Of a DNA stretch of 64,000 nucleotides, positions 33,717 to 43,186 are shown one piece after another. The notes beneath the pieces are model-generated. The model saw nothing but the letters and a program-made list of their open reading frames with translations, made no database searches and was not told where the DNA came from. Numbering within the stretch: the first letter of the stretch is position 1; each line of letters starts with the position of its first letter. The DNA comes from Paraburkholderia sp. FT54 (GTDB taxonomy: Bacteria > Pseudomonadota > Gammaproteobacteria > Burkholderiales > Burkholderiaceae): contig NZ_CP134196.1 of assembly GCF_031585635.1 (NCBI RefSeq), positions 1 through 64,000 of the forward strand. Reading direction: 5' to 3'. The translations under genes and the position numbers were made by a program.

Positions 33717-34448
33717 ATGCCGCTTTCCCCAACGCCGTCAACCGATGACGGCCGCCGTCCCTTGCCGGTAATCGTGGTGACGGGCATGGCGTTCGAGGCG
33801 CGCATCGCGCGTGGCGAAGGCGTCGAGGTCGTCTACGCGGCGCGCGCCGACCTGCTGGAGAGCGCGTTGAGCGCGGCGGTGGCGCGTGGCTGTTCGGGCA
33901 TCATCAGTTTCGGTACGGCGGGCGGTTTGGCGCCGGACCTGGAGCCGGGCTCGCTGATCGTCGCGGACGCCGTCGAGGGTCCGTTTGGGCGCCTCCAGAC
34001 CGATCGGCCATGGTCCGACCGGCTCGCGGCCGCGCTGGCGGCAGGCCCGCTCTCCGCGCGTTTGCGGCGTGGTCTCATGGCGGCAGTCACCGCGCCTCTG
34101 GTGACGGCGGGCGACAAGGACGTGCTGCATCGCTCGAACGGCGCTCTAGCGGTGGACATGGAGTCGCACATTGCCGGCGCGAAAGCGGCCGCGCACGGGG
34201 TCCCGTTTGCCGTGTGCCGCGCGATCGTCGATCCGGCGTGGCGCACGCTGCCTTCCGCGGCGACCGCCGGCCTGCGCGACGACGGCGGCACGGCGCTCGG
34301 GCCGATTCTGCGGGAATTGATGCGGCAGCCGTCGCAGCTCGGCGCGCTGATTCAGGTTGCCGTCGACGCCCGGGCGGCGCGCATTTCGCTGGTGCAGGCG
34401 CGACGCGCGATAGGCGAGGCCGGGGCATTGCGCGTGACCATCGGCTGA
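33717..34448 (+). CDS. hpnG: Hopanoid-associated phosphorylase HpnG
   Basis: A 243-residue nucleoside phosphorylase-like protein. It removes adenine from adenosylhopane to give a ribosyl (phosphoribosyl) hopane in bacteriohopanetetrol synthesis. Family features are VVTGMAFEARIA at the N-terminus, GIISFGTAGGLAPDLEPGSLIVAD, and the purine-site region ALAVDMESHIAGAKAAAHGVPFAVCRAIVDPAWRTLP. It is the last gene of the hpnD operon, 3 bp after shc, and acts downstream of HpnH, whose gene is 5.4 kb away. Confidence 0.88.
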   Translation: MPLSPTPSTDDGRRPLPVIVVTGMAFEARIARGEGVEVVYAARADLLESALSAAVARGCSGIISFGTAGGLAPDLEPGSLIVADAVEGPFGRLQTDRPWSDRLAAALAAGPLSARLRRGLMAAVTAPLVTAGDKDVLHRSNGALAVDMESHIAGAKAAAHGVPFAVCRAIVDPAWRTLPSAATAGLRDDGGTALGPILRELMRQPSQLGALIQVAVDARAARISLVQARRAIGEAGALRVTIG

Positions 34449-34497
34449 AGCGCGCGCCGCCGCGCTATTTCCCTTTTATTCAGCAGTTATTGAAATA

Positions 34498-34543
34498 CTA
34501 GGGAAAACCCTTATATTTGGTACAATGTTAGTGTTAACCCTAG
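34498..34543 (+). promoter_or_regulatory. Promoter of the thioesterase gene with CTAGGG/CCCTAG inverted repeat
   Basis: CTAGGG (34498-34503) and CCCTAG (34538-34543) flank an extended -10 element TGGTACAAT (34518-34526). GGGAAAACCC at 34501-34510 forms a second small palindrome. The AT-rich setting within GC-rich DNA and the symmetry suggest a regulated promoter, but the regulator is not known. Confidence 0.5.
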
Positions 34544-34594
34544 GTCGTGCCGTTAAGGCGCGCGGCCCAAGCGCCTCGAACACGGAGTACCAAA

Positions 34595-35074
34595 ATGAAT
34601 TTCCACACCAGAAAGTGGGTCAAGCCCGAAGATCTGAACCCCAACGGCACGCTGTTCGGCGGCAGCCTTCTACGCTGGATCGATGAAGAAGCCGCCATTT
34701 ACGCCATCTGCCAGCTCGACAATCAGCGCGTCGTGACCAAGTTCATGTCCGAGATCAACTTCGTCAGCTCGGCGCGGCAGGGCGACATCATCGAACTCGG
34801 CATGACCGCCACGCATTTCGGCCGCACCTCGATCACGCTCCGCTGCGAAGTGCGCAACAAGATCACGCGCAAAAGCATCCTGACCGTCGAGAAAATGGTG
34901 TTCGTCAATCTCGACGAGAACGGCGAGCCGGGGCCTCACGGGCGCACGCGGATTCGTTATGCGGATGAGGCGTTTGCCCGCTATCGCGAGAATTCGCGCC
35001 CGGTGCCGAAAGGCGCGGTTGCCGTCGAAGAAGAGCGGGTTGCGTCGCGCGCCGAGGTGGATAGCTTGCATTGA
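34595..35074 (+). CDS. Acyl-CoA thioesterase (YciA-like hotdog fold)
   Basis: A 159-residue acyl-CoA hydrolase of the hotdog superfamily. The characteristic start NFHTRKWVKPEDLNPNGTLFGGSLLRWIDEEAAIYA contains the catalytic Asn/Asp-helix region, and FVSSARQGDIIELGMTATHFGRTSITLRCEVRN is the core. It releases free fatty acids and CoA from acyl-CoA. ATG 34595 has CGGAG upstream; a longer frame has no RBS. It lies between two hopanoid operons but has its own promoter, so a role in lipid supply is only suggested by context. Confidence 0.85.
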   Translation: MNFHTRKWVKPEDLNPNGTLFGGSLLRWIDEEAAIYAICQLDNQRVVTKFMSEINFVSSARQGDIIELGMTATHFGRTSITLRCEVRNKITRKSILTVEKMVFVNLDENGEPGPHGRTRIRYADEAFARYRENSRPVPKGAVAVEEERVASRAEVDSLH

Positions 35075-35164
35075 GCCGGTTGATCGGCTCCGACTCAAGC
35101 TGTGGCGCAGTGCGCGCCGATGCGGTAATTCGTTCTGTTTTTGCCAGCGCTTAGCTCGGCTTTG

Positions 35165-35189
35165 CGGGGCGCCCGTTCTGGGCGCCCCG
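35165..35189. terminator. Hairpin between convergent thioesterase and mlaA genes
   Basis: CGGGGCGCCC (35165-35174) and GGGCGCCCCG (35180-35189) form a perfect 10-bp stem with loop GTTCT. There is no T run, so it is either a weak bidirectional terminator or an mRNA-stabilising hairpin. Confidence 0.55.
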
Positions 35190-35204
35190 TCTGAATCCCA
35201 ATTC

Positions 35205-36293
35205 TTATTGCGTCACTGGCGCCGAGGCCGGCTGTGTGCGGTCGGCCGGTGTTGCGGGCGGCGTCCGTGCGGCCGCGCCTGACGCGCCGTTGGGCGCCGC
35301 TGCCGGCACGGCCGGCGGGGAGCCCGCTGGACCGCTCGCGGGCGTTTCGCCTGGATCACTGTAATCAGGCACACCTGCCGGCACGGCCGGCTTCGCGCCC
35401 GCCGCGCCGCTTGCGGGCGTCTCACCCGGATCGGTGTAGTCAGGCACGCCTGCCGGGGCGCCTGTGGCAGCGCCAGAGGCCGCATTAGGGGCTTCCGCGG
35501 CGTCGCCCGGATCCGCATAGTTCGGCAGAGCACCTGCCGCCGGCGCGCCGGCTGCGGGCGCCGACGAGGCGCCGGAATCGCCTTGATCGTCATAGTTCGG
35601 CAGCGGCGCAGCGTTGTCGCTGGTGCCGCGCAGACGCGCCCGGCGTTGCTGCGTATACGCGTCGCGCACGAACGAGTACTTGTCCAGCGCAGCTTGTTGC
35701 AGCAGATCCGAAGCACCCAGCAGGTCTGAACGCACGCTCACGAATTGCAGTACGTAGAGCGGATTGCGCAGCGCCGGCTCCATGTAGTTCAGCGGGTTGA
35801 ACTTCACGTCGACGATAAGACCCATGCTGTCGCGCACCGTGCTCGGGCCGAACAGCGGCAGGACGAGGTACGGACCCGACGGAATGCCCCAGTGTCCCAG
35901 CGTCAGGCCGAAATCCTGATGATGCTTAGGCAGCCCGGCCGGTGTCGCCCAATCGAGCAAGCCGCCCAGACCGAAGGTGGAGTTGAACGCGAAACGGACG
36001 ATGTCCTCGGTCGCGTCGGTGATCTTCAACTGCAGCAGCGCGTTCGCGGCGTTGGTCAGATCGCCCAGATTCGAGAAGAAGTTGCTTACGGCGGTGCGCA
36101 ACGGCTGCGGCGTCACCTTCTGGTAGCCCTTCGCCACCGGAACGGCGACGTAGCGGTCCAGTCCATCGTTGAAATTGAACACCGCCCGGTTCATGGGTTC
36201 GAACGGGTCGCCGGGCTTGCGGTCGGGGCCGGTGGCGCAGCCAGAAATCAAACCGGTGGCGACGAGTGCCAGCGCGGTGTTACGCAGCTTCAT
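35205..36293 (-). CDS. mlaA: MlaA (VacJ) family lipoprotein with repeated C-terminal tail
   Basis: A 362-residue outer-membrane lipoprotein. The signal peptide ends in lipobox LISGC (Cys-19). Residues 28-215 are the MlaA domain (DPFEPMNRAVFNFND, FAFNSTFGLGGLLDWA, LPLFGPSTVRDSMGL), which removes misplaced phospholipid from the outer leaflet. The tail is unusual: four imperfect 25-27-residue repeats begin at 231, 256, 283 and 308 with a (L/V)P(N/D)YxDPG(D/E) core in an Ala/Pro-rich context. The gene follows hpnN by 2 bp, tying it to hopanoid or phospholipid transport. Typical MlaA is about 250 residues. Confidence 0.9.
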   Translation of the reverse strand: MKLRNTALALVATGLISGCATGPDRKPGDPFEPMNRAVFNFNDGLDRYVAVPVAKGYQKVTPQPLRTAVSNFFSNLGDLTNAANALLQLKITDATEDIVRFAFNSTFGLGGLLDWATPAGLPKHHQDFGLTLGHWGIPSGPYLVLPLFGPSTVRDSMGLIVDVKFNPLNYMEPALRNPLYVLQFVSVRSDLLGASDLLQQAALDKYSFVRDAYTQQRRARLRGTSDNAAPLPNYDDQGDSGASSAPAAGAPAAGALPNYADPGDAAEAPNAASGAATGAPAGVPDYTDPGETPASGAAGAKPAVPAGVPDYSDPGETPASGPAGSPPAVPAAAPNGASGAAARTPPATPADRTQPASAPVTQ

Positions 36294-36295
36294 GC

Positions 36296-38911
36296 TTATA
36301 TTCCTTTTTGCTTCGCGCGACGTGAGCGCGGCTTACCCATCAGCACGGGTTGAAACACCACTGCGCCGATCAGCGTACAGAACAGCGAGAGCGCCAGCAG
36401 ACGCCCCATGCTGGAAGTCCCCGGGTGGTGCGACAGCCAGAGGCTGCCAAACGCCGTCGCCGTGGTCGCCGCACTGAACAGCACAGCGTGCGTCAGGCTC
36501 GACTGCAGGAGGCCGGTCTGACCATGGCGCCACGCCATCACGAAGTAGATCTTGAACGCTACGCCGACGCCGAGCATCAGCGGCAACGCGATGATATTCG
36601 CAAAGTTCAGCGGCATGCCGAATACCACGCACAACTCGAGCGTCACGAGCGCCGACACCAGCAGGGGAACCAGCGTGCGCAGCATGTCGCCGACGCGCCG
36701 CAGCGCGATCCAGAGCAGAATCGCAATCGACACGAGCGCGTAACCGGCGGCCTGCAGAAACGCCTTGATGATGGTGTCGGCCGAGTGCAGGATCGAAATC
36801 GGGCCGCCGATCGCGCCCGGCTCCGCCTTCTTCACGGCGTGCGCAAAGTGCGCGAGCATGACGTCGTCGTTCGGGTCGGTGCCGGGTTTCACCTTCGGCG
36901 AGATGTCGACGAGGGCGCGGCCGTCTTTCGAGATCCAGCCTTTGGAGATCTCCTTGGGCAGATTTTCGCGCGTGATCTCGGTGGGTTGCAGCAGGTTGGC
37001 CAACTGCTTCAGCGCAATGCGCAGCGTCTCGGACATCGCGGTTTCGGCGCGGTCGCGCGTGGCGGCATCGGCAGCGGCTAATTTCTGCAATGTGGCGGAC
37101 AGATGTTTGGCTTCGGCGGCGCCTGGTCCCGGGTGATCGTCGGCGGCGAGCGAGAGCTGGTTCGACGCGCGTTTGAGCGCGGCGACGCGCACGGCATCCG
37201 TCGCCTGTTGCGCGGGCTGTTGCTGCAGCGCGGGCAATAGCTGCTGCGCAGCGCTCACGATCAGCATCAGCTTTTGCTGCTGATCGGCGGGAACGAAGGT
37301 GTCGAGCGTATTGACGCGGCCCACTTCCGGCAACGTACGCAGACGCGCGGCCATGCGATCGGCGTCGGCGAGCGACGGCGCCAGCGCATGCACGTTGTTG
37401 ACCGCCGCCTCAGGCGAATCCTTCAGCGACAACAGCGTCTCCATCGATTCCGTGTGCGGATCCTTCAGATGAAGCGGGTTGAAGTCGAAGCGCAAATGCG
37501 TAAGCAACGGCGTGGCGCCGATCACGACGATGAGCGTGCCAATCAGCACCGGTTTGCGATGGCGATCGAGGAAATCGTCGACGGGCGCGAGTTGCTTGAA
37601 ACCAGGCGAACCGGCTTCGCCGGGCGGCCTGAAGATCTTCAGCAGGGCCGGCAGCAGCGTCATGTTGGTGAAGTACGCGACGAACATGCCGACGCCCGCG
37701 ATCTCGCCCAACTCGGACACGCCGCGGTAAGCCGTCGGCAGGAACGAGAAGAAGCTCAACGCGACGGCGACCGCGGCGAGCGTGAGCGGCACGCCGATGC
37801 TGTGCGACGTATGCATGAGGGCCGCGGAAAGCCGGTTGTCGCGATTGCGCTCCTCGCGATACTTGACGCCGAACTGCACGCCGAAATCGACCCCGAGTCC
37901 GACGAACAGCACCATGAAGGCGACCGAAATCATGTTGAGCGCGCCCACCAGCAGCAGGCCGAGCGCCGCGGTAATCGCGAGCCCGACGAACAGCGTGATG
38001 AACACGGCGGCGATCATGCGGCCCGAGCGCAGCGCCAGCCACAAAATGATCAGCACGACGATGAAGGTGCCGATGCCGTTGAGCACCGCGCCGTCCTTGA
38101 CCGACGCGAACTCTTCGTCCGCGAGCGGCTGTTCGCCCGTGAGACGGACAGTGGCGCCGTAGCGCGAGTCGAGGTGCAGCGCGGCGGCGGTGTCGCGGAT
38201 CGACTTCGAGGCCGTCGCGCCGGGCTCCAGCGCGTCGTAGTTCACGACCGGCTGCACGATGACGAAGGCGCGCGCCGGCTCGGTGGCCGCGCTCTTGTCG
38301 ACCAACGCACGCCACGAGAAGGCGGCCGGCTGGCCAGCCAGCACGCCGTCGAGTGTGGTCGCGCTTTGCGACAGCAGATGGCTCATGTCGCCGAGCTTCA
38401 CTTGACCCAGTTGAAGCGGCAGCAACAGACTTGTGGTGAGCGTGCCGGCAAGGCCGGTCAGGCTCGGATCGTGCGCGAGGGCGTTGACGAGCGGGCGCGA
38501 TTGGACGAGCTGCGAGGTGGTCGACATCACCTCGTCGATTGATGGGAACAGCAGGCCGTTGTGCTCGAAGAACGGGCCGCCGGCCGGCTGCGAAACCGCG
38601 ACGAACTCTTTGGGATCGGCCTTGAGCGCCGTGGTCAGGGCTTGTGCGGCGGCGTCGGCGAACTCCGGCGCGCGCGCCTGGACCACCACTAGAACAGTTT
38701 GACCACGGTCCGGAAAGGCCTGGTCCATGGCATCTTCGAGCGACGACCATTGCTTGTCGGTCTCGACGAGACGGCTGATGTCCGTGTTGATCTTGAAGTT
38801 ATAGGCAACGTAAAAACCGCTCAGCACGGTGAGCACGAGCGACAGCACGACGATCCTCATCGGATGACGCACTGAATAGGCGACGAGACGGACAATAGAT
38901 GACTTCAGCAT
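36296..38911 (-). CDS. hpnN: Hopanoid transporter HpnN (RND/MMPL family)
   Basis: An 871-residue inner-membrane RND-type exporter that moves hopanoids toward the outer membrane. It has about 12 transmembrane helices in two halves, each with a large periplasmic loop. The first helix follows [19 protein letters not shown], and [23 protein letters not shown] carries the family Gly/Asp motif of helix 4. The start at 38911 fits the family N-terminus; the frame extends to 39193 without support. It forms an operon with mlaA and is divergent from hpnM, which together resemble an Mla-like export path. Confidence 0.93.
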   Translation of the reverse strand: MLKSSIVRLVAYSVRHPMRIVVLSLVLTVLSGFYVAYNFKINTDISRLVETDKQWSSLEDAMDQAFPDRGQTVLVVVQARAPEFADAAAQALTTALKADPKEFVAVSQPAGGPFFEHNGLLFPSIDEVMSTTSQLVQSRPLVNALAHDPSLTGLAGTLTTSLLLPLQLGQVKLGDMSHLLSQSATTLDGVLAGQPAAFSWRALVDKSAATEPARAFVIVQPVVNYDALEPGATASKSIRDTAAALHLDSRYGATVRLTGEQPLADEEFASVKDGAVLNGIGTFIVVLIILWLALRSGRMIAAVFITLFVGLAITAALGLLLVGALNMISVAFMVLFVGLGVDFGVQFGVKYREERNRDNRLSAALMHTSHSIGVPLTLAAVAVALSFFSFLPTAYRGVSELGEIAGVGMFVAYFTNMTLLPALLKIFRPPGEAGSPGFKQLAPVDDFLDRHRKPVLIGTLIVVIGATPLLTHLRFDFNPLHLKDPHTESMETLLSLKDSPEAAVNNVHALAPSLADADRMAARLRTLPEVGRVNTLDTFVPADQQQKLMLIVSAAQQLLPALQQQPAQQATDAVRVAALKRASNQLSLAADDHPGPGAAEAKHLSATLQKLAAADAATRDRAETAMSETLRIALKQLANLLQPTEITRENLPKEISKGWISKDGRALVDISPKVKPGTDPNDDVMLAHFAHAVKKAEPGAIGGPISILHSADTIIKAFLQAAGYALVSIAILLWIALRRVGDMLRTLVPLLVSALVTLELCVVFGMPLNFANIIALPLMLGVGVAFKIYFVMAWRHGQTGLLQSSLTHAVLFSAATTATAFGSLWLSHHPGTSSMGRLLALSLFCTLIGAVVFQPVLMGKPRSRRAKQKGI

Positions 38912-39123
38912 GTAGGCGAACGTGGCCTTATCACGGTTGTTGTTTTTGACGAAAGTGCACAAGTATACAGAGCCGGAGCGCTCAGTCTCCGGTTCGGTAG
39001 CAAGTGCGGCTCCCGGAGAGGCTCTTCGGGGCGGAACGCAATCTCGGTATACTGGTCTATCCTGCTGTCGCCGTGAGCTTGCAAGCCCGGCGGTGCTTAC
39101 TTCTTTCTGGTCCTGTCGAGCGT

Positions 39124-39729
39124 ATGAAACGTTATCTGTCTGCTTTTCTGGCCGCGGCCGTGGTGTCCACAGCGGCATATGCGCAAAGCGCACCCGAAGC
39201 GGTGGTAAAAAGTGCTGTCGAGGGCACGGTGGCCGCGATGAAGGCTGACCCGCAGGCGCGCGGCGGCGACATGGCGAAGATCACCCAACTGGTCGAGTCG
39301 CGCTTCCTGCCGGCCACCGACTTTCAGCGCACCACGCGGATCGCGGTCGGCAAGGCCTGGACTACCGCGACGCCCGAACAGCAAAAGCAGTTGTACGAGC
39401 AGTTTACGCTGCTGCTCACGCGCACTTACGCGGCCTCGCTGTCGCAACTGCGCGATCAGGACGTGAAGTTCAAGTTCTTGCCGGTGAGCGTTCCGGCTGG
39501 CGCCAAAGACGTCGTCGTGCAGTCGCACGTACTCAGCAATGGCGGCGACGATGCGATCGACTATCGCATGACCAAGGGCGACGCCGGCTGGAAGGTCTAC
39601 GACATCAACATGATGGGCGCCTGGCTGATCCAGGTGTACCAGACGCAATTTGCCGATCAGATTTCCAAAGGCGGCATCGACGGGCTGATCAAGTTTCTGA
39701 CCGCTCACAATGCGCGCAGCGCTGGGTAA
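39124..39729 (+). CDS. hpnM: Hopanoid-associated periplasmic lipid-binding protein HpnM (MlaC/Ttg2D family)
   Basis: A 201-residue periplasmic protein with a signal peptide (1-20, cleavage after AYA). The mature part is an MlaC domain: [73 protein letters not shown]. MlaC proteins ferry lipids across the periplasm. Its divergence from hpnN-mlaA supports a hopanoid or lipid transfer role. The start at ATG 39124 is set by the signal peptide; the frame upstream is non-coding-like. A strong terminator follows. Confidence 0.92.
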   Translation: MKRYLSAFLAAAVVSTAAYAQSAPEAVVKSAVEGTVAAMKADPQARGGDMAKITQLVESRFLPATDFQRTTRIAVGKAWTTATPEQQKQLYEQFTLLLTRTYAASLSQLRDQDVKFKFLPVSVPAGAKDVVVQSHVLSNGGDDAIDYRMTKGDAGWKVYDINMMGAWLIQVYQTQFADQISKGGIDGLIKFLTAHNARSAG

Positions 39730-39778
39730 CGGCTGATGGCCTGGTCTCATGAGGCGTGAGACGTGAAACCCAAGGCAT

Positions 39779-39817
39779 AAAAAAAGCGCGGTGGCTTGAT
39801 GGCCACCGCGCTTTTTT
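39779..39817. terminator. Strong bidirectional terminator between hpnM and hpnH
   Basis: AGCGCGGTGGC and GCCACCGCGCT pair perfectly around the loop TTGATG, with an A run on the left and a T run on the right. It can end both hpnM (plus) and hpnH (minus) transcripts. Confidence 0.9.
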
Positions 39818-39860
39818 GTGTCTTCGATCAGGGCCGGTGATAAACCGCCCCCTCGACCGC

Positions 39861-41015
39861 TTAGTGTGCAGCCGTCGCCGTCTGCACTTTCTTACCTTTG
39901 CCAGACACCTTGATCTCTTCCAGCTTGATCTCGACGTGGCGCGAGAAGACATACTCGGCGGGACGCTGCTTATCCAAAGGAATGTCCTTGGTGAACGCGC
40001 CCGAGGTCTTCGGACCGCGCAGGCTGACCTTCAGCGCCTTCAGCGGATGCGCCACTGTATCCATCACGGCGGTCGCTTCGAAACCGCAGTGCACCATGCA
40101 GTCCGCGCACTTTTCGTAGTTGCCCGTGCCGTACTTGTCCCAGTCCGTGGTTTCCATCAGTTCCTTGAAGGTCTTCACGTAACCTTCGCCGACGAGATAG
40201 CACGGCTTTTGCCAGCCGAACACGGTACGGGCCGGGTTGCCCCACGGCGTGCATTCGTACGTCTGATTGCCGGCCAGGAAATCGAGGAACATGCCCGACT
40301 GGCTGAACGACCAGTTCTTGCCATTGTTGCCGCGCTTGAAAATCTCGCGGAACAGTTGCTTGGTCTTGTCGCGATTCAGGAAGTGCTGCTGATCCGGCGC
40401 GCGTTCGTACGCATAACCCGGCGAGACGGTGATGCCGTCGACGCCCATCGGGCCCAGCGTGTCGAAGAACGCGGCGACGCGTTCCGGCACGGCGTCGTTG
40501 AACAACGTGCAGTTGATGTTCACGCGGAAACCGCGGCGCTTCGCTTCCTTGATGGCGGCGACAGCCTTGTCGTATACGCCTTCCTGCGAAACAGAGTGAT
40601 CGTGTGCCTGCTGATCGCCGTCGAGGTGAACCGACCAGACGAAGTACGGATTCGGCTCGTAGTCGTCCATTTTCTTTTCCATCAGCAGCGCGTTCGTGCA
40701 CAGGTACACGAATTTCTTGCGCGCCATGATGCCCTTCACGATCTGCGGCATTTCCTTGTGCAGCAGCGGTTCGCCACCTGCGATCGAGACCACCGGTGCA
40801 TTGCATTCGTCGACGGCTTCAAGGCATTCTTGCAGCGACAGGCGCTGATTCAGGATGGGATCCGGATAGTCGATCTTGCCGCAGCCATTGCAGGCGAGAT
40901 TGCAGCGGAACAGCGGCTCCAGCATCAAGGCGAGCGGATAGCGTTTATTCCCGGACATATGCTGACGCATGATGTATGCGCCGACCCGGACTTTCTGTAG
41001 CAGCGGAATAGACAA
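39861..41015 (-). CDS. hpnH: Adenosylhopane synthase, radical SAM protein HpnH
   Basis: A 384-residue radical SAM enzyme that joins the 5'-deoxyadenosyl group to diploptene, forming adenosylhopane, the first extended hopanoid. The 4Fe-4S motif CxxxCxxC is CNLACNGC (Cys-38, -42, -45), followed by the GGEP motif (SIAGGEPLLHKEM). A C-terminal Cys group (NYEKCADCMVHCGFEA) is typical of the subfamily and may hold a second cluster or metal. It follows the ispH copy by 10 bp in one operon. Confidence 0.95.
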   Translation of the reverse strand: MSIPLLQKVRVGAYIMRQHMSGNKRYPLALMLEPLFRCNLACNGCGKIDYPDPILNQRLSLQECLEAVDECNAPVVSIAGGEPLLHKEMPQIVKGIMARKKFVYLCTNALLMEKKMDDYEPNPYFVWSVHLDGDQQAHDHSVSQEGVYDKAVAAIKEAKRRGFRVNINCTLFNDAVPERVAAFFDTLGPMGVDGITVSPGYAYERAPDQQHFLNRDKTKQLFREIFKRGNNGKNWSFSQSGMFLDFLAGNQTYECTPWGNPARTVFGWQKPCYLVGEGYVKTFKELMETTDWDKYGTGNYEKCADCMVHCGFEATAVMDTVAHPLKALKVSLRGPKTSGAFTKDIPLDKQRPAEYVFSRHVEIKLEEIKVSGKGKKVQTATAAH

Positions 41016-41025
41016 GACGTCCTCC

Positions 41026-41970
41026 TTAAACTTCGCGTGCAGCGAGTGGTTGCATCAGCTTCGATGGCAACTTGAATTCGACTTTTTCTTCACGGCCCGC
41101 CATCGTCGTGACATCGACAGGCCCCAATGCGCTCAGCGCATCGATTACGTTTCTGACCATCTCTTCCGGCGCCGAAGCGCCGGCCGTGATGCCGACCGCT
41201 TGCACGTTAGCAAACCACTCCGGCTTCACTTCCGAACCGTCGGCGACGAGATAGCTCGCCACGCCGCTTTCGCTGCCGATCTCGCGCAGCCGGTTCGAGT
41301 TCGAACTATTGGTTGCGCCCACCACCAGCAGCACGTCGACCTGTTTGCTCAACTCGCGCACCGCCGCCTGGCGGTTTTGCGTGGCGTAGCAGATGTCGCG
41401 CGTATCCGGACCGACGATGTCGGTGAAACGGCGCAGCAGCGCGTCGATAATGCCACGCGTGTCGTCCACCGACAGCGTGGTTTGCGTGACATAAGCGAGC
41501 GGCGTGTCGAGCGGCAGGTCCAGATGTTCGACCTCGGCCTCGCTCTGCACCAGCAGCACTTTGCCTGGAATCTGGCCGATCGTGCCTTCCACTTCCGGAT
41601 GCCCGGCGTGGCCGATCAGAATCAGCGTGCGGCCGGCGCTGACGTACTGGCGGCCCTGCACGTGCACTTTGGTGACCAGCGGGCAGGTCGCGTCGAGCAC
41701 GTCGAGACCCCGCGCTTGCGCGTCACGCTCGACGGTCTGGGCGACACCATGCGCGCTGAAAATCGCCACGGCGCCTTGCGGCACTTCGTCGAGTTCCTCG
41801 ACGAAGCGCGCGCCTTTCTGGCGCAGATTGTCGACCACGTGCCGATTGTGAACAATCTCGTGGCGGACATACACGGGTGCGCCGTGTTGCTGTAACGCAC
41901 GATCGACGATCTCGATCGCGCGAACAACGCCCGCACAAAAGCCGCGGGGTTGAGCAAGGATGACTCGCAT
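41026..41970 (-). CDS. ispH: 4-hydroxy-3-methylbut-2-enyl diphosphate reductase (second-copy IspH)
   Basis: A 314-residue Fe-S enzyme giving IPP and DMAPP at the end of the MEP pathway. The three cluster cysteines are in QPRGFCAGV (Cys-12), [11 protein letters not shown] and [10 protein letters not shown], and the substrate-binding [10 protein letters not shown] is present. The start at 41970 fits the family; the frame runs on to 42039 without support. Lying 10 bp before hpnH, it is probably a cluster-specific paralogue that boosts isoprenoid flux to hopanoids. The usual housekeeping copy would be elsewhere in the genome, not in this window. Confidence 0.94.
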   Translation of the reverse strand: MRVILAQPRGFCAGVVRAIEIVDRALQQHGAPVYVRHEIVHNRHVVDNLRQKGARFVEELDEVPQGAVAIFSAHGVAQTVERDAQARGLDVLDATCPLVTKVHVQGRQYVSAGRTLILIGHAGHPEVEGTIGQIPGKVLLVQSEAEVEHLDLPLDTPLAYVTQTTLSVDDTRGIIDALLRRFTDIVGPDTRDICYATQNRQAAVRELSKQVDVLLVVGATNSSNSNRLREIGSESGVASYLVADGSEVKPEWFANVQAVGITAGASAPEEMVRNVIDALSALGPVDVTTMAGREEKVEFKLPSKLMQPLAAREV

Positions 41971-42319
41971 AAGTTGGCGAACTCCGACTGACGCGGGCTT
42001 CGAAGAAGTCGGTAAATATGACTTTATCGCCGCGATCATCTAATTAGTTGACGTCTTGAGCCCCGGCGACGTGCCGGTACAGCAAAACCAAACGCGCATT
42101 CTAACGCTATCAGGCCGGCTTTGCTTCGAGGCGCCCGGCGCGTGTTGGGCAGACGCCGCAGCGGCGCAGCCTGGTCCGGCGCCGGCGCCGGCGCCGGCGT
42201 AGGCGGTGGTGCGATGCGGCAATGATTACACGCTGCAGCGGTTTAACGGAACCCTTAAACTACGGGGTCCTGCGGCGCGCTGGCGCCCGCGTTACCAATG
42301 GGTTTTCGAGGCTCGCTGG
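41971..42319. other. Intergenic region between ispH and hpnC
   Basis: About 350 bp shared by two divergent hopanoid operons, so it must hold both promoters. It contains a simple hexanucleotide repeat at 42176-42199. The frame that extends hpnC upstream crosses it without family features. Confidence 0.6.
42176..42199. repeat. Hexanucleotide tandem repeat (CCGGCG) x4
   Basis: Four perfect consecutive copies of CCGGCG in the divergent ispH/hpnC promoter region, about 120 bp before the hpnC start. Copy number could vary by slippage, but no effect on expression is shown. Confidence 0.8.
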
Positions 42320-43186
42320 ATGGACGTTGAACAGTACGAAAATTTTCCGGTCGCGAGCGTGTTGCTGCCAAAGGCGCTGCGCGCGCCTATCGGCACTATC
42401 TATCAGGTGGTCCGCACGGCGGCCGATATCGCCGACGAAGGCGACTGGAGCGCAGCCGAGCGCCACGCCCGTCTCGCCGACTTCCGCGCCGGCCTCGACG
42501 CGGTGGCGGCGCGGCGCGCGGCGCCGGTCCATCCGCTCCTGTTCGGCAAGCTGGCCGGCGTGGTGGCTCAGTATAAACTGCCGCTCGCGCCGTTCTACGA
42601 TCTGCTCCACGCGTGCGGTCAGGGCATCGACACCAGTCGTTACGCCGACCGCGCCGCGCTGCTCGACTATTGCCGCCACTCGGCAAATCCGCTTGGGCAT
42701 CTGATGCTGCATCTGATCGACGCGGCCACGCCGGAGAATCTCGCCGACGCCGACGCGATCTGCACGGCGTCGCAGTTGATCAGCTTCTGGCTGGACGTCT
42801 CCGCCGACTGGAAAAAGGACCGCGTGTATCTGCCGCGCGCCGATATGCGGCGCTTCAACGTGACCGAGGCGCACATCGCCAACGGTGTCGCCGATGAAGA
42901 CTGGCGGGCGCTCATGGCGCACGAGGTGTCGTTCGTCCGCGAGACGCTGGTGCGCGGCGCGCCGCTCGCGTTGCGTATTCCGGGGCGGCTGGGCATCGAA
43001 TTGTGCGGCGCCGTTCACGGTGGCCTGCGCTTTCTCGAACGAATCGAGAAGGCAGGCTACGACGTGTTTCACGAGCGGCCGGTGCTCAATACGTTTGACT
43101 GGTGCGTCGTCGCGGCTCGGGCCGTGGTGATGTGGCTGTCGCGGCGCGTCGGCGTGCAAGCGCGTTCAATCGAGGGTAATGCTTAA
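42320..43186 (+). CDS. hpnC: Hydroxysqualene synthase HpnC
   Basis: A 288-residue isoprenyl synthase-fold protein that converts presqualene diphosphate to hydroxysqualene. It is related to HpnD but with its own motifs: VVRTAADIADEGDW and FWLDVSADWKKDRVYLP. Start ATG 42320 begins MDVEQYENFPVASVLLPK, the usual N-terminus; the longer frame from 42206 has no support. Its TAA shares one base with the hpnB ATG. With HpnD and HpnE, encoded 12 kb away, it provides squalene. Confidence 0.93.
   Translation: MDVEQYENFPVASVLLPKALRAPIGTIYQVVRTAADIADEGDWSAAERHARLADFRAGLDAVAARRAAPVHPLLFGKLAGVVAQYKLPLAPFYDLLHACGQGIDTSRYADRAALLDYCRHSANPLGHLMLHLIDAATPENLADADAICTASQLISFWLDVSADWKKDRVYLPRADMRRFNVTEAHIANGVADEDWRALMAHEVSFVRETLVRGAPLALRIPGRLGIELCGAVHGGLRFLERIEKAGYDVFHERPVLNTFDWCVVAARAVVMWLSRRVGVQARSIEGNA

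Noticed and set aside
37274..38542. 422-codon plus-strand open frame opposite hpnN
   Set aside because: Antisense of hpnN, with a His/Arg/Gln-rich composition and no family features.
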